From NCBI RefSeq assembly GCF_964340395.1, contig NC_135551.1, forward strand, positions 28,428,380 through 28,492,379: 64,000 nucleotides of DNA, in the 5' to 3' direction. This stretch comes from Glandiceps talaboti (lineage: Eukaryota > Hemichordata > Enteropneusta > Spengelidae). Shown here in pieces: positions 62,601-64,000 of this stretch (positions are counted from its first letter, which is position 1; every line of letters begins with the position of its first letter). The position numbers and the translations under genes were made by a program. The notes beneath the pieces are model-generated. The model worked only from the letters and a program-made list of their open reading frames with translations. It did not search any database and was not told the DNA's origin.

Positions 62601-63241
62601 AGTTTGTGAGACATACGGCACAGTAGCTACTTATTAAGAGAAGTATTGTAAAGAATCATAAGCTTACTAGTTTAAATATATACATCATGGTTTGATGGTT
62701 TCAATACATTGTTACGGTATACAGGCCTGACGGACTACTCTGTCACGTTTTTCGATCACTTATTTTAATGTGTAGCAGTAAGGGTAGCAAGACGAATCAC
62801 CCACAGACATAGTAAGCTAAGTTTTGGTCAACCCTAATACTGAGTAGTGTGAGCGAGCTTTGAATGTTATAAACACATACCATGAACCCATCATTTCTGT
62901 TCTATTAAAACACAGGAATGGGAATCAATGAAAGTGTCTACGCATGGATTGCTATCTTCGTCCTTCCGGTCAATTCTGCTCTGAATCCAATCCTGTATAC
63001 CATGACGACGAAAATGTTTAAACAACAAATGCTACGACTGTTGACTTTTTGTTCAGGAGGGAGAAGTGAAGATTCCCTATCGGCCAGTAAGAACTCACGT
63101 ACGACCAGATTGTCTTCGATTGGGAGCCGTTTGGGAATGAGTAGTAGACGGAATGTACGACTCAACGTAAGTTGTATAATCTGTTTATTGATTTGCACAT
63201 GTCAAGGTTTTCAGATACGGTCAGCTATAGCTGAATATTGA
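30395..63241 (+). CDS. RXFP: Relaxin-family peptide receptor-like LRR-GPCR (LDLa, LRRNT, 16 LRR exons, 7TM), 22 exons
   Basis: Spliced model: 30395-30464, 44017-44166, 46752-46853, 48036-48195, sixteen 72-nt exons between 48716 and 58402, 58942-59783, and 62916-63166 (or to the TGA at 63239-63241). The exon lengths sum to 2727 nt in one frame. The order is signal peptide, one LDLa module, acidic linker, LRRNT, LRRs, CGYAP hinge and rhodopsin-like 7TM, which is the type C1 LGR layout. Vertebrate relatives are plasma-membrane receptors for relaxin or INSL3. They signal through Gs/cAMP, and the LDLa module activates the TM bundle. Seen in the 7TM: LDRF after TM3, ECL2 [13 protein letters not shown] in TM6 and [10 protein letters not shown] in TM7. 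The ligand in this animal is unknown. The array is longer than the roughly ten LRRs of human RXFP1/2. The link from the first exon to the LDLa exon rests only on matching phase. GRL101-type receptors (several LDLa) fit less well. Confidence 0.9.
30557..30880. repeat. Cluster of ATCCCGATCGGGAT-like palindromic words
   Basis: TATCCCGAATGGGATA at 30599, CGATCGGGATA at 30622, TATCCCGATGGGGATA at 30643, ATCCCGATCGGG at 30841 and TTATCCCGATCGATGGATA at 30862. Weaker forms begin at 30557 and 30579. Confidence 0.75.
31715..31915 (+). other. GC-richer, repeat-like or formerly coding segment
   Basis: Stands out by base composition from the surrounding intron. One frame reads [20 protein letters not shown], then RVKLNNTL. 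I have the impression of similar phrases in dispersed repeats of other animals but cannot verify it. No splice sites support it as an exon. Confidence 0.3.
32622..32730 (+). repeat. Second copy of the dispersed repeat also seen at 18.4 kb
   Basis: Shares GTTTATATGTTATATCTTAA, TTTGAGCTCAG, CTTCAGTAA and GAATACTGCAAGT in the same order and spacing. It lacks the AAC tail. Confidence 0.7.
33645..34215 (+). mobile_element. Tandem-core family, short copy with (CAGA)n
   Basis: Begins near TACCTTCCGTAAAGG (33645). It has one diverged core unit (TTTATAGGACACATGC, TAAGATATTGCCTAATTA), then TCCTAGCCATTACCCC and AAGCCGTTTTTTAGGAAACG, then CAGA repeats 34041-34177, and ends near ATAACCTTCC (34207). The 5' terminus is the complement of the 3' terminus of the 41-kb copy. 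Confidence 0.7.
36408..36709. repeat. (GGCA/GGAC/CAGA)n then (CATA)n microsatellites
   Basis: CAGA-type units 36408-36591 with scattered variants, then CATA 36615-36709. Confidence 0.96.
39121..39584. repeat. 464-nt (CATA/CATG)n array
   Basis: CATA units with patches of CATG and a (CA)n core at about 39430-39452. Two CATGCATGC runs (about 39374-39414 and 39485-39510) flank the CA core, giving a roughly symmetric layout. Confidence 0.97.
41250..41552 (+). mobile_element. Tandem-core family, 3' end copy
   Basis: AAGATATAATTACCGAAAAC, CATTACTTATGCAAATAACT, TTCTAGCCATTACCC, GAGCCAACCGTTTTTGAGAA, then CAGA 41415-41461, CA to about 41507, and the terminal palindrome ACCTTCCTTACGGAAGGT. Confidence 0.75.
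42517..42657. repeat. (TATG)n then (TA)n microsatellite
   Basis: TATG to about 42596, TA to 42657, ending directly at the hairpin. Confidence 0.97.
42657..42718. repeat. Perfect hairpin, 28-bp arms, 6-nt loop
   Basis: Left arm 42657-42684 (contains GGTAGTACTGGAACTC) and right arm 42691-42718 (GAGTTCCAGTACTACC) pair without mismatch around TGGTTG. Perfect arms suggest recent origin. Confidence 0.95.
42775..42837. repeat. (TA)n microsatellite
   Basis: Preceded by GAGCACTGTCTTAGCAGA and ACACTCACCGAG, a phrase related to those ahead of the 24.3- and 42.5-kb arrays. Confidence 0.97.
44017..44166 (+). CDS. RXFP: RXFP-like exon 2: LDL-receptor class A module
   Basis: 150 nt, phase 1 at both ends. 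Six cysteines in LDLa spacing: [39 protein letters not shown]. The calcium-binding acidic set (D..D, D, D/E) is complete. NST is a glycosylation sequon. In RXFP1/2 this module is needed for receptor activation rather than primary ligand binding. Acceptor TTGCAG. A second possible donor 4 nt further on (GTAAAA) would break the frame. Confidence 0.9.
44167..46751 (+). other. Intron 2 of the RXFP-like gene
   Basis: Mostly filled by the Mutator-like element at 44809-46322. The rest shows nothing recognised. Confidence 0.75.
44800..46331. mobile_element. Mutator-like (MULE-type) non-autonomous DNA transposon with 9-bp target duplication
   Basis: Element 44809-46322 (1514 nt). Its ends are inverted repeats of about 125-145 nt: left 44809-44933, right about 46179-46322. 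Both start TAGACTGTCGACAGTCGCTC and share TTTTATCTAAACTCCG, GCGCAACACTAGT and CGACTGTTGTCCCTTGCCGC. The bases CCAATTCAC flank it exactly on both sides (44800-44808 and 46323-46331), a 9-bp target-site duplication. Long inverted repeats plus a 9-bp duplication are typical of Mutator-like elements. No transposase is visible inside. Confidence 0.85.
46752..46853 (+). CDS. RXFP: RXFP-like exon 3: LDLa-LRR linker
   Basis: 102 nt, phase 1 to phase 1 (acceptor CTGTAG, donor GTAAGA). Encodes [19 protein letters not shown], then [15 protein letters not shown]. Length and the closing cysteine match the linker of RXFP1/2. It is strongly acidic. Confidence 0.85.
46854..48035 (+). other. Intron 3, nothing recognised
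   Basis: No array or exon noticed between GTAAGA and TGCACGTAG. Confidence 0.65.
48036..48195 (+). CDS. RXFP: RXFP-like exon 4: LRRNT cap
   Basis: 160 nt, phase 1 to phase 2. Encodes [18 protein letters not shown], a Q/T-rich segment, then [15 protein letters not shown] and NIPDNITIL. The CSC...C pattern and the LxxVPxNIPxNITxL ending are the cysteine cap and first half-repeat that start LRR arrays. Sequons NCS, NQT and NIT are present. Confidence 0.9.
48196..48715 (+). other. Intron 4, nothing recognised
   Basis: AT-rich, no repeat seen. Confidence 0.65.
48716..48787 (+). CDS. RXFP: RXFP-like exon 5: LRR 1
   Basis: 72 nt, phase 2 both ends. Core [19 protein letters not shown]; Asn ladder position occupied. 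Confidence 0.92.
48795..49160. repeat. 44/48-bp minisatellite in the intron after LRR 1
   Basis: GTGAAACTTGC recurs at 48831, 48879, 48923, 48967, 49011, 49055, 49099 and 49147 with a 44- or 48-nt step. The step depends on a 4-nt AAAT insertion. A partial copy starts 8 nt after the splice donor. Confidence 0.95.
49161..49949 (+). other. Rest of intron 5, nothing recognised
   Basis: Some GC-richer sequence at 49180-49350 but no splice-compatible LRR. Confidence 0.55.
49950..50021 (+). CDS. RXFP: RXFP-like exon 6: LRR 2
   Basis: 72 nt, phase 2 both ends, acceptor CCTAG and donor GTAAGT. Core [19 protein letters not shown]. Confidence 0.9.
50022..50483 (+). other. Intron 6, nothing recognised
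   Basis: AT-rich with a long open frame but no domain. Confidence 0.6.
50484..50555 (+). CDS. RXFP: RXFP-like exon 7: LRR 3
   Basis: 72 nt, phase 2 both ends. Core [19 protein letters not shown]. Confidence 0.92.
50556..51325 (+). other. Intron 7, nothing recognised
   Basis: Short triplicated phrase AGTTCCCTTAGT(G/T)ACA at 50941-50990. Confidence 0.65.
51326..51397 (+). CDS. RXFP: RXFP-like exon 8: LRR 4
   Basis: 72 nt, phase 2 both ends. Core [22 protein letters not shown] sequon. Confidence 0.93.
51519..51590 (+). CDS. RXFP: RXFP-like exon 9: LRR 5
   Basis: 72 nt, phase 2 both ends, after a 121-nt intron. Core [22 protein letters not shown] sequon. Confidence 0.93.
51621..52002. repeat. 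(TGTC)n/(TATG)n/(CGTA)n microsatellite in an LRR intron
   Basis: TGTC to about 51690, TATG, GTAC/GTGC units, TATG, then TGTC and CATC units. It fills most of intron 9 (51591-52115). Confidence 0.96.
52116..52187 (+). CDS. RXFP: RXFP-like exon 10: LRR 6
   Basis: 72 nt, phase 2 both ends. Core [19 protein letters not shown]. Confidence 0.93.
52431..52502 (+). CDS. RXFP: RXFP-like exon 11: LRR 7
   Basis: 72 nt, phase 2 both ends. Core [19 protein letters not shown]; Leu replaces the usual Phe of the repeat's second half. Confidence 0.92.
52651..52722 (+). CDS. RXFP: RXFP-like exon 12: LRR 8
   Basis: 72 nt, phase 2 both ends. Core [19 protein letters not shown], with the NPL variant common in LGR receptors. 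Confidence 0.92.
53095..53166 (+). CDS. RXFP: RXFP-like exon 13: LRR 9
   Basis: 72 nt, phase 2 both ends. Core [19 protein letters not shown]. Confidence 0.93.
53167..53656 (+). other. Intron 13, nothing recognised
   Basis: No repeat or exon seen. Confidence 0.6.
53657..53728 (+). CDS. RXFP: RXFP-like exon 14: LRR 10
   Basis: 72 nt, phase 2 both ends. Core [22 protein letters not shown] sequon near the end. Confidence 0.92.
53729..54142 (+). other. Intron 14, nothing recognised
   Basis: No repeat or exon seen. Confidence 0.6.
54143..54214 (+). CDS. RXFP: RXFP-like exon 15: LRR 11
   Basis: 72 nt, phase 2 both ends, donor GTGAGT. Core [22 protein letters not shown] sequon. Confidence 0.92.
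54215..54977 (+). other. Intron 15, nothing recognised
   Basis: No repeat or exon seen. Confidence 0.6.
54978..55049 (+). CDS. RXFP: RXFP-like exon 16: LRR 12
   Basis: 72 nt, phase 2 both ends. Core [19 protein letters not shown]. Confidence 0.92.
55690..56220 (-). mobile_element. Tandem-core family, reverse-oriented units in an LRR intron
   Basis: On the - strand the phrases AACTACCGAAAATCATTAAT, AAATTATATAAAATCTGAAA and TTTCATAGGACATGTGCGC occur in the order of the 7-kb element. About three diverged units. No CAGA tail is visible. Confidence 0.7.
56527..56884. repeat. (CATA)n microsatellite with CGCA interruptions
   Basis: A small ATAC tract at 56527-56546 lies between two copies of AAGCGTTAGTAGGAG (56508 and 56552). 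The main array is 56649-56884, interrupted by ACGTACGTAC and twice by TGCGCACGCACAC. Confidence 0.95.
57176..57247 (+). CDS. RXFP: RXFP-like exon 17: LRR 13
   Basis: 72 nt, phase 2 both ends, donor GTGAGT, after a 2.1-kb intron. Core [19 protein letters not shown]. Leu-Ser replaces the usual Phe. Confidence 0.92.
57541..57612 (+). CDS. RXFP: RXFP-like exon 18: LRR 14
   Basis: 72 nt, phase 2 both ends. Core [19 protein letters not shown]. Confidence 0.93.
57792..57863 (+). CDS. RXFP: RXFP-like exon 19: LRR 15
   Basis: 72 nt, phase 2 both ends. Core [19 protein letters not shown]. An unpaired Cys in the repeat is unusual. Confidence 0.93.
57864..58330 (+). other. Intron 19, nothing recognised
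   Basis: No repeat or exon seen. Confidence 0.6.
58331..58402 (+). CDS. RXFP: RXFP-like exon 20: LRR 16
   Basis: 72 nt, phase 2 both ends. Core [19 protein letters not shown], ending in a split Val codon shared with the 7TM exon. Confidence 0.93.
58403..58941 (+). other. Intron 20, nothing recognised
   Basis: No repeat or exon seen. Confidence 0.6.
58942..59783 (+). CDS. RXFP: RXFP-like exon 21: hinge and TM1-TM6
   Basis: 842 nt, phase 2 start and phase 1 end. The hinge [17 protein letters not shown], followed by [14 protein letters not shown], is very close to vertebrate RXFP. TM1 contains GNLFVL and TM2 [15 protein letters not shown]3 ends [13 protein letters not shown], with DRF in the DRY position. 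TM4 contains [17 protein letters not shown]2 has GNGVCLPLH, whose Cys can pair with the Cys before TM3. TM5 contains [16 protein letters not shown]6 contains [13 protein letters not shown]. The frame is uninterrupted. A stop would follow soon after if the donor GTACGT were not used. Confidence 0.96.
60001..61635. mobile_element. Inverted-repeat element with about 260-bp arms
   Basis: Left arm 60001-60262 and right arm 61378-61635 are complementary over almost their full length. Matching words include GGGTCAATATAGAAATATCA, GACAAATAAATTCTTTTTAC, CATTTAAGTTGCGGGATAAA and AAACATTAGA, with only scattered mismatches. About 1.1 kb lies between them. No coding region inside. No target-site duplication could be assigned. 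Confidence 0.8.
60691..60880. mobile_element. Nested inverted repeat (small MITE-like hairpin)
   Basis: Arms 60691-60756 and 60819-60880 (AATCTGATGTGGTGAAAGCA against TGCTTTCACCACATCAGATT) enclose a 62-nt loop. One arm carries a 4-nt insertion. It sits inside the larger inverted-repeat element. Confidence 0.85.
62916..63241 (+). CDS. RXFP: RXFP-like exon 22: TM7 and cytoplasmic tail
   Basis: Starts with 2 nt completing a Gly codon, then [19 protein letters not shown] and [15 protein letters not shown], then a Ser/Arg-rich tail ([19 protein letters not shown]). NES is an extracellular sequon. A good donor (CTCAAC/GTAAGT) at 63167 would end the exon at 63166 in phase 0. Otherwise the frame continues to TGA 63239-63241. 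An AATAAA at 63378 suits the unspliced form. Both ends may be used. Confidence 0.9.
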
Positions 63242-63891
63242 ATCAATTGTACTGTTGAATTAAAATGGGCGTAATATTATGCCACTGTCATTCAGTACCA
63301 AACCAATCATATCGTTTCATTGAACAGTTACTTTGATAGCCAGACGGCAACTTTTGCATTGAAGATTTCCATTACAAAATAAAGTAACACGAATTCAAAA
63401 GGTTTTCAATCGAATTTTTGTGAAATTTCAATTTTGACCGATAGTAGCACTGATATTACAATTCGTGTTTGACAGAGCTTGTACAGTTGGATCGTGACTA
63501 AGTAGATTGAAATATTGAATATTTACGCTGATTGCCTTTGAATGGTACTTTTAACAGTGTTAATCTTTCTAAAGATCACTTTCAATGTAGTGAAATGTAC
63601 GCCAAGTATAAATTGATCGTGAAATCCATGGCGTCTGAAATTCTAATCACTTTAGATGTTCAGGTTGTTGCTTTTGTTCATCTGACTATGTTGTCATTCC
63701 CAAGGGAACGGGCCTATTGGCATTAAAACATTTTGGTGATGATTTGAATCAAACTAAACCTTGGAGCGATTGTTTACTTTGTACATTTTTTGAAAATGTA
63801 CAGAAATTTCCTGTGGCGATTCACTGTAGCTATATTTGATTATGAAGCAGGTGATAGCCATGAAAATGTGTGTCTGTGTTACCTACCTAAA

Positions 63892-63892
<1 letters not shown>
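63242..63892. other. 3' UTR or intron; AATAAA at 63378
   Basis: AATAAA at 63378-63383. The segment 63735-63790 (ATGATTTGAATCAAA, TTGTTTAC, GTACATTT) resembles 61306-61360 inside the inverted-repeat element, so a related fragment lies here. Confidence 0.5.

Positions 63893-63939
<47 letters not shown>
63893..63939. repeat. (CA)n microsatellite
   Basis: About 23 CA units near the window end. Confidence 0.97.
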
Positions 63940-64000
63940 TTTTGCGATCATCAAATGACCAATCATTTCGTCAAGGTCTATGTGACCTTAAAACACTGAT

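Larger units (their letters stand above)
59784..62915 (+). other. Intron 21 between TM6 and TM7
   Basis: Phase 1. Holds a large inverted repeat with a second, nested hairpin (60001-61635). From 61636 to 62915 nothing is recognised. Confidence 0.75.

Overview
This is animal nuclear DNA: AT-rich, intron-rich and packed with simple repeats. Two genuine protein-coding genes can be read, both on the + strand and both interrupted by GT-AG introns. The rest is intergenic and intronic DNA full of tetranucleotide, dinucleotide and minisatellite arrays and decayed mobile elements. The two gene families, the exon-per-LRR architecture and the repeat types suggest an invertebrate bilaterian (lophotrochozoan or invertebrate deuterostome). 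I cannot place the species from sequence alone.

Region 1 (1-2.9 kb): the last four coding exons of a prostaglandin reductase 1 / leukotriene B4 12-hydroxydehydrogenase-type gene, ending at TAA 2550 with a polyadenylation signal at 2897. Its upstream exons lie outside the window.

Region 2 (2.9-30.3 kb): about 27 kb with no recognisable gene. It holds minisatellites, a repeat-element family with a roughly 147-bp tandem core ending in CAGA/TATG microsatellite, the 3' end of a non-LTR retrotransposon, a decayed Penelope-like element, a 550-bp GTTA/GTTG array and several palindromic structures.

Region 3 (30.4-63.2 kb): one long relaxin-family peptide receptor-type gene (type C leucine-rich-repeat GPCR). 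I reconstruct 22 exons: a signal-peptide exon (30395), an LDLa exon (44017), a linker exon, an LRRNT cap exon, sixteen single-LRR exons each exactly 72 nt long with phase-2 introns, a large exon carrying the hinge and TM1-TM6, and a TM7/tail exon. The pieces join in one frame to 2727 nt (909 codons), or 933 residues plus stop if the last exon runs to the TGA at 63239. Sixteen LRR exons is more than the roughly ten LRRs of vertebrate RXFP1/2.

The introns of this receptor gene are loaded with mobile DNA. There is a 1.5-kb Mutator-like element with long terminal inverted repeats and a perfect 9-bp target-site duplication in the LDLa-linker intron. Nested inverted repeats sit in the TM6-TM7 intron. 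There are further copies of the tandem-core element, and a perfect 28-bp hairpin lies between two TA tracts. No rRNA, tRNA, CRISPR or bacterial operon features were seen. I found no convincing new molecular system. The most unusual things are the enlarged LRR array, the Mutator-like element, the tandem-core repeat family and several palindrome-based repeats.
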